A stretch of DNA of 8,388 bases from CAZVYJ01 sp964631565 (GTDB lineage: Bacteria > Planctomycetota > Phycisphaerae > SM23-33): contig CAZVYJ010000086.1 in the NCBI GenBank assembly GCA_964631565.1, forward strand, positions 1 to 8,388. Reading direction: 5' to 3'. The notes below the pieces were generated by a model. That model saw only the letters and a list, made by a program, of their open reading frames with translations. It did no database searches and was not told the DNA's origin. The translations under genes were made by a program, and so were the position numbers. Positions 1-5,565 of this stretch are shown piece after piece (within the stretch, counting starts at the first letter, position 1; each line of letters opens with the position of its first letter).

Positions 1-646
1 CCGGCGACGGCATTTCAGTGCAGATATGCGCCACCCGCCTGCAGCCCTTCGATTCCAGATAGTCAACCGCCCTGTTGATGAACAGGCTGGGGTCGCCGCT
101 GACTTTGGGGGCGTTTATCTGCGTATTGCCGGCAGCGGCCACTACGGGCACGTCGGGTGCGGCGGCATTCAATACTTCGCTCAAGTCATAATCGTCGAAC
201 CTGCCCATGAACAGCAGGCCGGCGACTTTTCTCGATTTCACGTCCGCCAGAAGCCGCTGCATGCCTTCGGGCGAATTCGCCTTGCCGGAAATCGTGTATT
301 CCACCAGATGGATGTTTTCGGAATTTTCGTTGATGTACTTCGCGGCCTCACGCATCGCGGTGTAATACCGCGACCACAAACCGCCGGCCGGCACCACAAG
401 CCCATAATTGCAAAGGTGCGGCGGATTGTCCACGACGAACGTACCGTTACGCGTCTGTGACCTGATAAAACCGTCGGCGGCCAGTGAATCCAGCGCCTTC
501 TGGACAGTCAGCATCGCCACGCCGAAACGTTCTTTAATCTGCAGCCGATTCGGAAGACGCTCCCCCGGCCCGTATTCGCCTTCAACTATTTCTCGCCTGA
601 GAGCGTCAACCACTTTGAAACACTTTGTCTGAGCTTGCTGCCGCAT
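1..646 (-). CDS. GntR-family repressor with LacI-type sugar-binding domain (partial, C-terminus off window)
   Basis: I translated this minus-strand frame by hand. It is open from an ATG at 646-644 to the left edge, giving 215 codons without a stop, so the C-terminal part is missing. Residues about 8-73 form a GntR winged helix-turn-helix, with the typical run REIVEGEYGPGERLPNR followed by a recognition-helix segment (LTVQKALDSLAADGFI) and a wing (NGTFVV). From about residue 80 (YGLVVPAGG) the protein changes to a periplasmic-binding-protein-like fold of the LacI/XylR/AraR type, with the hydrophobic AGLLFMG strand. Such fusions are usually cytoplasmic, sugar-responsive repressors; the sugar cannot be read from this fragment. 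An in-frame stop lies shortly upstream (TAA at about 664-666), which supports this start. The gene diverges from the receiver gene at 940, and its promoter carries a candidate operator. Confidence 0.9.
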   Translation of the reverse strand, partial: MRQQAQTKCFKVVDALRREIVEGEYGPGERLPNRLQIKERFGVAMLTVQKALDSLAADGFIRSQTRNGTFVVDNPPHLCNYGLVVPAGGLWSRYYTAMREAAKYINENSENIHLVEYTISGKANSPEGMQRLLADVKSRKVAGLLFMGRFDDYDLSEVLNAAAPDVPVVAAAGNTQINAPKVSGDPSLFINRAVDYLESKGCRRVAHICTEMPSP

Positions 647-692
647 TATCAGTTCGCCTGAGAGTTAATAATTATTTCATTATTTATATCAT

Positions 693-706
693 TTATACAA
701 GTATAA
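693..706. promoter_or_regulatory. Palindromic candidate operator overlapping the -10 box
   Basis: TTATAC and GTATAA form a perfect 6-bp inverted repeat with a 2-base spacer. The palindrome covers the -10 box of the regulator's own promoter, 47 bases before its start codon. GntR-family proteins bind short palindromes as dimers and often repress their own genes, so autoregulation is a natural reading. The link to this protein is inferred. Confidence 0.45.
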
Positions 707-727
707 TCTATTTAGTAAATGAATCAA
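700..727 (-). promoter_or_regulatory. Sigma70-like promoter of the GntR-type regulator
   Basis: Read on the minus strand, TTGATT (bases 727-722) lies 16 bases before TATACT (705-700). These match the -35 and -10 consensus at 4/6 and 5/6 positions, in an AT-rich stretch otherwise unusual for this window. Transcription would start near 692, leaving a leader of about 45 bases before the ATG at 646. This is judged by eye only. Confidence 0.5.
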
Positions 728-845
728 GAAAAATTTCGCTTCGGATACAGTTATTCCGCCTAATTGCATCTTACTTAACACATAAAATCTATAAATTCCG
801 GGCTGGATATCGCCTTTGCTTTGCCCAAAGCCGGTTTTGAATCTC

Positions 846-875
846 TTGACAGTATTGCTTCCAGGCATGTACACT
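846..875 (+). promoter_or_regulatory. Sigma70-like promoter of the receiver gene
   Basis: A perfect TTGACA (846-851) is followed after 18 bases by TACACT (870-875). Transcription would begin near 882, about 58 bases before the ATG at 940. The -35 box is exact and the -10 matches at 4/6 positions, so this is one of the better promoters in the window. Confidence 0.55.
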
Positions 876-939
876 TGCATTTAATCAGGGTGTTGCGCAC
901 GCGCTTAACCTCGGTTTTCATGCAACAAGGAGTACACCA

Positions 940-1323
940 ATGGCGGGAGAGCTTGCCGGCAAAACAATCCTCATCGTCGACGACGACAGGGATATACTCG
1001 CAGCAATGACTGCCACGCTCCAACAGCTTGGTCCGACGATATTTACCGCCAGTGACGGCAACGACGCCATTACCCAGGCCCAGTCAAATCCGCCTGACCT
1101 GGTGGTTCTGGACATGATGCTGCCGAAGCGAAGCGGTTTTCTTGTCATGGAAAAACTGAAGGCCGGCAAGAAGCGCACCGACCCGCCCCGCGTGATAATG
1201 ATCACCGGCAATCAGGGAGTGCGCCACAAAACCTACGCAGAAAGCCTCGGCGTTGATTTGTACCTTAACAAACCGTTCAGGATGGAGAAACTGGTGGAAT
1301 CGGTAAAGAAACTCCTGGGATAA
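940..1323 (+). CDS. Stand-alone response regulator receiver protein (CheY-like)
   Basis: This 127-residue protein is a single receiver domain with no output domain. The acidic pocket is D14-D15-D16, the phospho-acceptor is D58 in the VVLDMMLP motif, the switch threonine is T89 (MITG), and the conserved lysine is K111 (NKPF). All residues needed for phosphorylation by a histidine kinase are present. Proteins like this act through protein contacts, as CheY or Spo0F do, or as phosphorelay intermediates. The start is well supported: AAGGAG at 927-932 sits 7 bases before the ATG. It has its own promoter and no adjacent kinase; the nearest kinase is the gene at 4761, on the far side of rpsO, pnp and the cold-shock gene, and that kinase already has a closer partner. 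Partner and output are unknown. The similarity to CheY is in fold and does not imply motility. Confidence 0.93.
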   Translation: MAGELAGKTILIVDDDRDILAAMTATLQQLGPTIFTASDGNDAITQAQSNPPDLVVLDMMLPKRSGFLVMEKLKAGKKRTDPPRVIMITGNQGVRHKTYAESLGVDLYLNKPFRMEKLVESVKKLLG

Positions 1324-1354
1324 TTCCGATTCTATCGTCAGTGTTAATATTGGC

Positions 1355-1383
1355 TTGCCAGAGCTGTGGTTCTAGGCTATCAT
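1355..1383 (+). promoter_or_regulatory. Sigma70-like promoter of rpsO
   Basis: TTGCCA (1355-1360) and TATCAT (1378-1383) each match consensus at 5/6 positions and are separated by the ideal 17 bases. The predicted start near 1390 gives a leader of about 110 bases before rpsO, long enough for regulatory structure. It is the best-scoring promoter I found by eye. Confidence 0.6.
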
Positions 1384-1404
1384 TTCCAGACTATCGTTCT
1401 GGAA
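1384..1404. repeat. Perfect 7-bp inverted repeat at the rpsO start region
   Basis: TTCCAGA (1384-1390) pairs with TCTGGAA (1398-1404) around a 7-base loop. It begins directly after the predicted -10 box and spans the expected transcription start. It could be an operator at the DNA level, or the end of the upstream receiver transcript. No T-run follows directly (the nearest, TTTTTT, is at 1421-1426), so a standard intrinsic terminator is unlikely. Confidence 0.4.
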
Positions 1405-1445
1405 GAATTGTTGAAAACTGTTTTTTAGAAAAGAAATTGAAAGGT

Positions 1446-1485
1446 TGCCGTGCCGTTTGGAAGGCAAATGGCCTGACGGCTGGCA
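1446..1485 (+). promoter_or_regulatory. Extended leader stem-loop just before rpsO (possible S15 control element)
   Basis: Three stacked helices can form: TGCC 1446-1449 with GGCA 1482-1485, GCCGT 1452-1456 with ACGGC 1476-1480, and AGGC 1462-1465 with GCCT 1471-1474, closed by an AAATG loop. The structure ends 15 bases before the rpsO ATG and touches the only nearby Shine-Dalgarno-like AGG (1485-1487). S15 represses its own mRNA through leader structures in several unrelated bacterial groups, so this is a plausible autoregulatory site; that role is inferred. Confidence 0.45.
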
Positions 1486-1500
1486 GGTAAAAGTTAGGTA

Positions 1501-1770
1501 ATGAGCATCACGACGGAAGCAAAAAGCAAGATCGTAGAAGAAAATCGCAGGCATGACGGCGACACGGGTTCCGCCGAGGTCCAGATTGCAATTCTGACAG
1601 CCCGGATCAATGACCTCACCGGTCATTTTCAGACGCATAAGAAGGATCACGCCTCTCGTCGGGGGCTGCTCAAGATGGTGGGCAACAGAAACAGCCTGCT
1701 GAAATACCTGTCCAAGACTGCGCCCGATCGCTACAAGGCTATCATCAACAAGCTCGGTTTGCGCAAGTAG
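1501..1770 (+). CDS. rpsO: 30S ribosomal protein S15
   Basis: The product has 89 residues, the same length as E. coli S15, and matches the family along its whole length. Diagnostic stretches are DTGSAEVQIAILTARINDL in the first half, the highly conserved HKKDHASRRGLLKMVGNR in the middle, and the GLRK end. S15 binds the central domain of 16S rRNA early in small-subunit assembly and also helps form a bridge to the large subunit. The ATG at 1501 gives the family-standard N-terminus (MSITTEAK). The ribosome binding site is weak and poorly spaced, which fits control by the leader hairpin just upstream. The gene is followed by pnp, the classic rpsO-pnp order seen in many bacteria. Confidence 0.98.
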   Translation: MSITTEAKSKIVEENRRHDGDTGSAEVQIAILTARINDLTGHFQTHKKDHASRRGLLKMVGNRNSLLKYLSKTAPDRYKAIINKLGLRK

Positions 1771-1803
1771 GCCTCCCCGGCCCGCCGGTTCGATTCGCCT
1801 TTT
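1769..1803 (+). terminator. Weak stem-loop with short T-run after rpsO
   Basis: AGGC (1769-1772, overlapping the stop codon) can pair with GCCT (1797-1800), enclosing a CCGG/CCGG helix (1777-1780 with 1785-1788). TTTT follows at 1800-1803. The pairing is interrupted and the T-run short, so it may only attenuate readthrough into pnp or protect the rpsO 3' end. Confidence 0.3.
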
Positions 1804-1930
1804 AGGCAACAGACGCTGCGCGTTGTTCAGCGATGTACGGTTTTATCGTACCCACGCGGGAACCGCCCCGGCGGACGGATTGACCAACATTAAAAATCAA
1901 AACAACAGTTGACTGGATATAAACGCAAGT

Positions 1931-1948
1931 GGCTGCGCAGTCGCAGCC
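1931..1948 (+). promoter_or_regulatory. pnp leader hairpin
   Basis: GGCTGCG (1931-1937) and CGCAGCC (1942-1948) form a perfect 7-bp stem with a CAGT tetraloop. It ends 6 bases before the pnp Shine-Dalgarno TAAGGA (1955-1960). In E. coli, a pnp leader stem is cut by RNase III and PNPase then destabilises its own message. The position here is comparable, though the E. coli stem is longer. The role is inferred from that parallel. Confidence 0.5.
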
Positions 1949-1969
1949 GGAAAGTAAGGACCATTTAAT

Positions 1970-4099
1970 ATGGCAATTATCAGAGTTGAAAAAGAAATCG
2001 CCGGGCGAACGCTTTCGTTCGAGACCGGCAAAGTGGCGAACCAGGCCCATGGAGCGGTCTGGGTGCAGTACGGCGAAACCGTCGTGCTGGCGACGGTGCT
2101 CGCAGCGCCGGCAGAGAATGAAATAGACTTCTTCCCGCTTTATGTTGATTACCGCGAAGCCCCCTATTCGGCGGGCAAGATTCCCGGCGGGTTCTTCAAG
2201 CGTGAAGGCCGCCCCACAACCAAAGAAATCCTGACGATGCGAATGATCGACCGCCCGCTGCGGCCGTGCTTCCCGTCAGATTACACAGACGAAGTCCAGA
2301 TTCAGTGCATGACGCTGAGTTTCGACGGCGAAAACGATCCGGACATCCTGGCGCTCATCGGCGCGTCGGCTGCGCTGTGCATCAGCCACGCTCCATTCGA
2401 AGGCCCGATAGGCGCCGCCCGCGTCGGTATGGTTGACGGCAAGCTGGTCGTCAACCCGACAGTCACACAGGTGGACGAAGGCGGCATGGAGCTTACCGTG
2501 GCCGGCCCGCGTGAAGCCGTCAACATGATCGAACTGGCGGCCAGGGAAGTCCCGGAAGACGTTGTGGCAGAAGGCATCGAGATGGGCTTTGCGGTCTGCA
2601 ACCAGGTTATGGACCTCATCGACGAACTGGCAGTCAAATGCAATGCAGCTTCAAAGAAGAACTACCAGCCCAGTCCGATTCCCGAAGAGCTGAAGCACGC
2701 CATCGAAGAAAAGTACGGCCCGCGCATCCGCAAAGCCAAACAGATTCCCGGCAAGGTTGAGCGAGGCCAGGCGCTCGACGCCATTAAGGAAGAAGTGATG
2801 GCCGAGTATTTCCCCGCGGACGCTCCGGCCGATGCCGAGCCTCCTTACAGCAAGCTTCACGTGGCGGCCGCCCTGTACAAAACCGAGGGCAAGATTCAGC
2901 GCGAGCTTATTTTCGAGGGCGTGCGTCCCGACGGCCGAGACTACAAGGAAATCCGTCCGCTCAGCATCGAAGTCGGCGTGCTGCCCCGCACGCACGGTTC
3001 AGCGTTGTTCAGCCGCGGCGAAACGCAGGCGCTTGTGATGACCACTCTCGGCACGCCGCGCGACCAGGTCATCATCGACGGCATCCGTGACGAAGTCAAA
3101 AAACCGTTCTACCTCCACTATAACTTCCCGCCATTCAGCGTCGGCCAGATCAAGCCGATTCGCGGCCCCGGACGGCGTGAGTACGGCCACGGCATGCTGG
3201 CGGAAAAAGCACTCGCCTCGGTCATGCCGTCGCAGGAAGAATTCCCCTACACGGTCCGCGTGGTTTCCGAACTGCTCGGCTCGAACGGATCGACGTCGCA
3301 GGCGACAATATGCGGCGCATCGCTGGCTCTTATGGACGCCGGCGTGCCGCTCAAGGCGCCGGTCGCCGGTATAAGCATCGGCATGGTTTCGAACGAGAAA
3401 GGCAAGTATGTGCTTCTGACCGACATCGTCGGCGAAGAAGACTTCCACGGCGACATGGACTTCAAGGTCGCCGGTACGACCAAGGGCGTTACAGCCATCC
3501 AGCTGGACATGAAGGCCCGCGGCATACCGCAGAAGCGAATCGTTGAAACTCTCGCCCAGGCCAAGGAGGCCCGGCTGAAAATTCTTGATGCCATGAATGC
3601 AGTCCTCGGCGAACCCCGCAAGGAAATCAGCGAATTCGCACCGAGAATCATCACAATCACGATTGATCCGGAGAAGATCGGAAAGGTCATAGGTCCGGGC
3701 GGCAAAACGATTAAGAAGATTCAGGAAGATACAGGGGCCACCATCGACATCGAAGAGGACGGCACCATCTACATAGCCTCCCCCAACCAGGGCGCAGAAC
3801 AGGCAAAAGCCCAGATTGAGGCCTTGACGGAAGAGGTAAAAGTAGGGAAGATATATGAAGGTAAAGTCGTGTCCATTAGAGATTTCGGCGCATTCGTCGA
3901 AATTCTCCCGGGACAGGACGGCCTGTGTCATGTCAGTGAACTCGACGACCAGTACGTCAAGAACGTCACCGACGTGGTTGACGTCGGCGACACGATGCGA
4001 GCCAAGGTAATCGCTATCGACGACCAGGGCCGTATTAAACTTTCGCGCAAGGCGGTATTGCGTGAAGAGGCCAAGGGCGGCGATAAAGAAAAAAAGTAA
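1970..4099 (+). CDS. pnp: Polyribonucleotide nucleotidyltransferase (PNPase)
   Basis: This 709-residue protein (E. coli 711) degrades RNA 3' to 5' by phosphorolysis, releasing nucleoside diphosphates, and can add tails in reverse. The domains are in standard order: first RNase PH domain from the N-terminus, with GGFFKREGRPTTKEIL and MIDRPLRP; an all-helical linker around 150-240; second RNase PH domain from about 318 (GVRPDGRDYKEIRPL); KH domain with the GPGG loop at 575-578; and S1 domain from about 625 (GKIYEGKVVSIRDFGAFVEI). The active-site residues equivalent to E. coli D486, D492 and K494 are present as D491, D497 and K499 (EDFHGDMDFK). The protein is expected to be a homotrimer. TAAGGA 9 bases before the ATG fixes the start. 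The tail after S1 is short and lysine-rich, without an obvious extended RNase E-binding segment. Confidence 0.98.
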   Translation: MAIIRVEKEIAGRTLSFETGKVANQAHGAVWVQYGETVVLATVLAAPAENEIDFFPLYVDYREAPYSAGKIPGGFFKREGRPTTKEILTMRMIDRPLRPCFPSDYTDEVQIQCMTLSFDGENDPDILALIGASAALCISHAPFEGPIGAARVGMVDGKLVVNPTVTQVDEGGMELTVAGPREAVNMIELAAREVPEDVVAEGIEMGFAVCNQVMDLIDELAVKCNAASKKNYQPSPIPEELKHAIEEKYGPRIRKAKQIPGKVERGQALDAIKEEVMAEYFPADAPADAEPPYSKLHVAAALYKTEGKIQRELIFEGVRPDGRDYKEIRPLSIEVGVLPRTHGSALFSRGETQALVMTTLGTPRDQVIIDGIRDEVKKPFYLHYNFPPFSVGQIKPIRGPGRREYGHGMLAEKALASVMPSQEEFPYTVRVVSELLGSNGSTSQATICGASLALMDAGVPLKAPVAGISIGMVSNEKGKYVLLTDIVGEEDFHGDMDFKVAGTTKGVTAIQLDMKARGIPQKRIVETLAQAKEARLKILDAMNAVLGEPRKEISEFAPRIITITIDPEKIGKVIGPGGKTIKKIQEDTGATIDIEEDGTIYIASPNQGAEQAKAQIEALTEEVKVGKIYEGKVVSIRDFGAFVEILPGQDGLCHVSELDDQYVKNVTDVVDVGDTMRAKVIAIDDQGRIKLSRKAVLREEAKGGDKEKK

Positions 4100-4193
4100 G
4101 AAAACCTGGCTTACCATATCGATATGTGAACATCTTGAAGCCGGCTTGATTACCCGGCGCGTTGGTTGATGCGCCGTGCAAATATGCTGGAAA

Positions 4194-4202
4194 TGGTATT
4201 AT
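4194..4202 (+). promoter_or_regulatory. Candidate extended -10 promoter for the cold-shock gene
   Basis: TGGTATTAT matches the extended -10 pattern TGnTATnnT exactly, with no convincing -35 box, which extended -10 promoters tolerate. Transcription from about 4209 would give a leader of about 230 bases, comparable in kind to the long leaders of cspA-type genes. Confidence 0.35.
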
Positions 4203-4224
4203 TGCGCGGTTAAACTGACCGCAT

Positions 4225-4311
4225 ATCGGCCTGTTTGCGGCTTTTTCGCCTTCGGGCCATTCATGTCGGATTTTACAAATTGTTTCTGATATCGGCCTGC
4301 GTTGGGCCGAT
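4225..4311 (+). promoter_or_regulatory. Competing-stem region in the cold-shock leader
   Basis: ATCGGCC occurs at 4225-4231 and again at 4291-4297, each inside the repeated 11-mer ATATCGGCCTG (4223-4233 and 4289-4299). Both copies are complementary to the single GGCCGAT at 4305-4311. The near copy makes a 7-bp hairpin with a 7-base loop. The far copy would make a long-range helix. A temperature or folding switch is possible. The near hairpin, followed by TTTGT, could also be a weak terminator for pnp. Confidence 0.4.
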
Positions 4312-4342
4312 TTGTGGGATCGGTGCCTCCGAAGTCCCCATA

Positions 4343-4357
4343 GGCGGCTTCGGCGCC
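4343..4357 (+). promoter_or_regulatory. UUCG-capped stem in the cold-shock leader
   Basis: GGCGGC-TTCG-GCGCC can fold into a 5-bp stem with one bulged G and the very stable UUCG tetraloop. An alternative pairs GCGGC (4344-4348) with GCCGC (4360-4364). It sits 80-95 bases before the start codon. The function is unknown; it may stabilise the mRNA. Confidence 0.3.
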
Positions 4358-4423
4358 ATGCCGCTTCTTATGTGTTGTTGAAGTGGACCTTTGACATCGC
4401 ATCGGGAGTGCGGGCATGTGTTG

Positions 4424-4429
4424 GGAGGT
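4424..4429 (+). promoter_or_regulatory. Strong ribosome binding site that sets the cold-shock gene start
   Basis: GGAGGT lies 9 bases before the ATG at 4439, within GGGAGGTG (4423-4430). It decides against the longer reading that begins with TTG at 4391, which would add 16 residues not typical of the family and would place this site inside the coding region. Confidence 0.8.
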
Positions 4430-4438
4430 GTTAAACTT

Positions 4439-4675
4439 ATGCCCACAGGTAAGGTTAAGTGGTTTGACCCGAAAAAAGGCTATGGTTTCATCGTAGGTGA
4501 CGAGGGTCAGGACGTATTCGTCCATTACACGTCTATTCATGGGGACGGTTTCCGGGTTCTCAAAGACGGTGAAACGGTCGATTACGAAATGGTCCAGGGA
4601 GAAAAGGGCTATCAGGCCCGCAACGTATCCCGGCCGTCTTCAACGCCTGACCAGGCAGAGCAGCCCTCAGCATAA
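4439..4675 (+). CDS. Cold-shock domain protein (CspA family)
   Basis: The product has 78 residues and is a single cold-shock domain plus a short polar tail. It begins with the family signature MPTGKVKWFDPKKGYGFI. RNP1 is KGYGFIV and RNP2 is DVFVHYTSI, carrying the aromatic residues that stack on single-stranded nucleic acid. Later hallmarks are the basic-acidic stretch GFRVLKDGETVDYEMVQGEKGYQARNV. Such proteins bind single-stranded RNA and DNA as chaperones; only some members are cold-induced. The start was chosen on the strong GGAGGT at 4424-4429. The last 12 or so residues (RPSSTPDQAEQPSA) extend beyond the domain and look disordered. It follows pnp after a long structured gap, and PNPase is itself important for RNA turnover at low temperature in other bacteria. 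Confidence 0.96.
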   Translation: MPTGKVKWFDPKKGYGFIVGDEGQDVFVHYTSIHGDGFRVLKDGETVDYEMVQGEKGYQARNVSRPSSTPDQAEQPSA

Positions 4676-4704
4676 GCTGCAAGTTGTGTTTGGGCTGTTC
4701 AGCA

Positions 4705-4726
4705 CACAGACGTTAAAATGTCTGTG
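4705..4726 (+). terminator. Stem-loop after the cold-shock gene (possible terminator)
   Basis: CACAGAC (4705-4711) and GTCTGTG (4720-4726) form a perfect 7-bp stem, extendable by one G-T pair, around the loop GTTAAAAT. No T-run follows, so it is not a standard intrinsic terminator. It may end or stabilise the cold-shock transcript, with partial readthrough into the kinase gene. Confidence 0.35.
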
Positions 4727-4738
4727 CGTGTGAAAAGT

Positions 4739-4754
4739 CCCTTCGCAACGAGGG
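4739..4754 (+). promoter_or_regulatory. Hairpin covering the kinase ribosome binding site
   Basis: CCCT (4739-4742) pairs with AGGG (4751-4754), with an inner CG/CG step after a bulged T. The 3' arm is the Shine-Dalgarno GAGGG (4750-4754), 6 bases before the ATG at 4761. Folding would lower kinase translation. The stem is short and the effect uncertain. Confidence 0.3.
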
Positions 4755-4760
4755 CTGCAT

Positions 4761-5561
4761 ATGGATGGTCTGTTGTGGTTACTGGTCGGCGCGGCGATCA
4801 CCGCTCCGATCTGTGTTACCCTGACAATCTGGGCCTGTAAACGGTTATGGCGGAACGCCCGCAGGCTTTCTGCGCGAGCCAGGGGGCACGAGCACCTTGT
4901 CGAGCTTGGTCAGCTTGTCGGCGGCCTGGCCCACGAAATCAAGAACCCCCTTTCCACCGTCAATCTCAATCTCAAGCTGCTTTCGGAAGACCTCCATCGC
5001 ATCAACGACGACGAGCATCGCCGCATGCTTCGCCGCCTGGGAAACGTCCGCGACGAAGTAAACCGCGTCAAAAGCACGCTTGACGATTTCCTTCGTTTCG
5101 CCGGGAAGATGGAACTCACATTGGCCGTTGTTGATTTGAGGCGGCTGGTCGAGGAACTCAGCGATTTCTTCCTGCCGCAGGCTGAGGCGGAGCATGTGAT
5201 ACTGCGGACCGCCCTGCCGGCCGAGCCGGTAAACTGCAAAGTCGACGCCAACCTCCTCAAGCAGGCAGTACTTAACCTCATGCTGAACGGCCTGCAGGCC
5301 ATGAGCGACGGCGGCGAACTGCTGCTGAAGGTTTCCCGCCAGGCCGGCCGCTGCGTCATCGAGGTAATCGACACCGGCTCGGGCATCGCTTCCGACAAGC
5401 TCGAAAAAATCTTCGACGTCTACTACTCCGGCAAAAAGCAGGGCAGCGGGCTTGGCCTGCCGACCACGCGGCGCATCGTCCGCGAGCATGGCGGCACGAT
5501 ACGGGTCGAATCGGAGCTGGGCAAGGGCACGAGATTCATCATCTCGCTGCCGGCCGCGTGA
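4761..5561 (+). CDS. Membrane-anchored sensor histidine kinase (NtrB/AtoS-like)
   Basis: This is a compact 266-residue kinase. Residues 4-26 form one hydrophobic membrane segment, followed by a basic stretch (KRLWRNARRLSARARGH). The dimerisation/phospho-acceptor domain carries H58 in AHEIKNPLS, so autophosphorylation should work. The ATPase domain has the N-box N176 (LNLMLNGLQAM), the G1 box DTGSGI from D204, and the G2 box GSGLGLP at 228-234. There is no periplasmic, PAS, GAF or HAMP sensing domain, so the signal must come from the membrane segment, a partner protein, or the cytoplasm. The H-box type resembles kinases that pair with sigma54-activating regulators, and such a regulator lies at 6918, after the LarA-family gene that starts 4 bases after this stop codon. 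The pairing is inferred from context. Start at 4761, with GAGGG 6 bases upstream. Confidence 0.93.
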   Translation: MDGLLWLLVGAAITAPICVTLTIWACKRLWRNARRLSARARGHEHLVELGQLVGGLAHEIKNPLSTVNLNLKLLSEDLHRINDDEHRRMLRRLGNVRDEVNRVKSTLDDFLRFAGKMELTLAVVDLRRLVEELSDFFLPQAEAEHVILRTALPAEPVNCKVDANLLKQAVLNLMLNGLQAMSDGGELLLKVSRQAGRCVIEVIDTGSGIASDKLEKIFDVYYSGKKQGSGLGLPTTRRIVREHGGTIRVESELGKGTRFIISLPAA

Positions 5562-5565
5562 AATT

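Larger units (their letters stand above)
4100..4438. other. 339-base gap between pnp and the cold-shock gene, rich in palindromes
   Basis: I find no gene here. The gap holds CATATCGATATG, a perfect 12-bp palindrome (4115-4126). Two overlapping stems cannot coexist: GCCGG 4140-4144 with CCGGC 4154-4158, and CGGCGC 4155-4160 with GCGCCG 4171-4176. An extended -10 box lies at 4194-4202, the 11-mer ATATCGGCCTG occurs twice, and there is a UUCG-capped stem at 4343-4357. The first half probably holds the pnp 3' end, and the second half the cold-shock leader. Confidence 0.6.

Noticed and set aside
26..460. Plus-strand open frame of 144 residues at the left edge
   Set aside because: It overlaps, on the opposite strand, the GntR/LacI-type regulator whose domains are clear. 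The plus-strand product has no recognisable features.
818..838. GCTTT/AAAGC hairpin followed by TTTT as a terminator
   Set aside because: There is no gene upstream on the plus strand to terminate, and the stem is only 5 bp.
625..840. Small AT-rich plus-strand frame of 71 residues
   Set aside because: It overlaps the repressor's promoter and operator, has no ribosome binding site, and its hydrophobic look comes from AT-rich DNA.
2999..4117. Minus-strand open frame of 372 residues within pnp
   Set aside because: It lies antisense to the strongly conserved PNPase gene. The length reflects codon bias of the real gene, and the product resembles no known protein.
4391..4419. TTGACA at 4391-4396 as a -35 box for the cold-shock gene
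   Set aside because: At 17 bases the -10 position reads GCATGT, and transcription would start inside the ribosome binding site.
4391..4438. Longer N-terminus for the cold-shock protein starting with TTG at 4391
   Set aside because: A strong ribosome binding site (4424-4429) lies inside the extension, and the family normally begins at the MPTGKVKWF segment.
4199..4540. Minus-strand frame of 113 residues across the cold-shock leader
   Set aside because: It overlaps the cold-shock coding region and leader structures, with no family resemblance.
5452..5565. N-terminal extension of the LarA-family gene into the kinase gene
   Set aside because: The extra 38 residues are an out-of-frame reading of the kinase ATPase domain, rich in Arg and Ser. 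The ATG at 5566 gives a normal gene junction.
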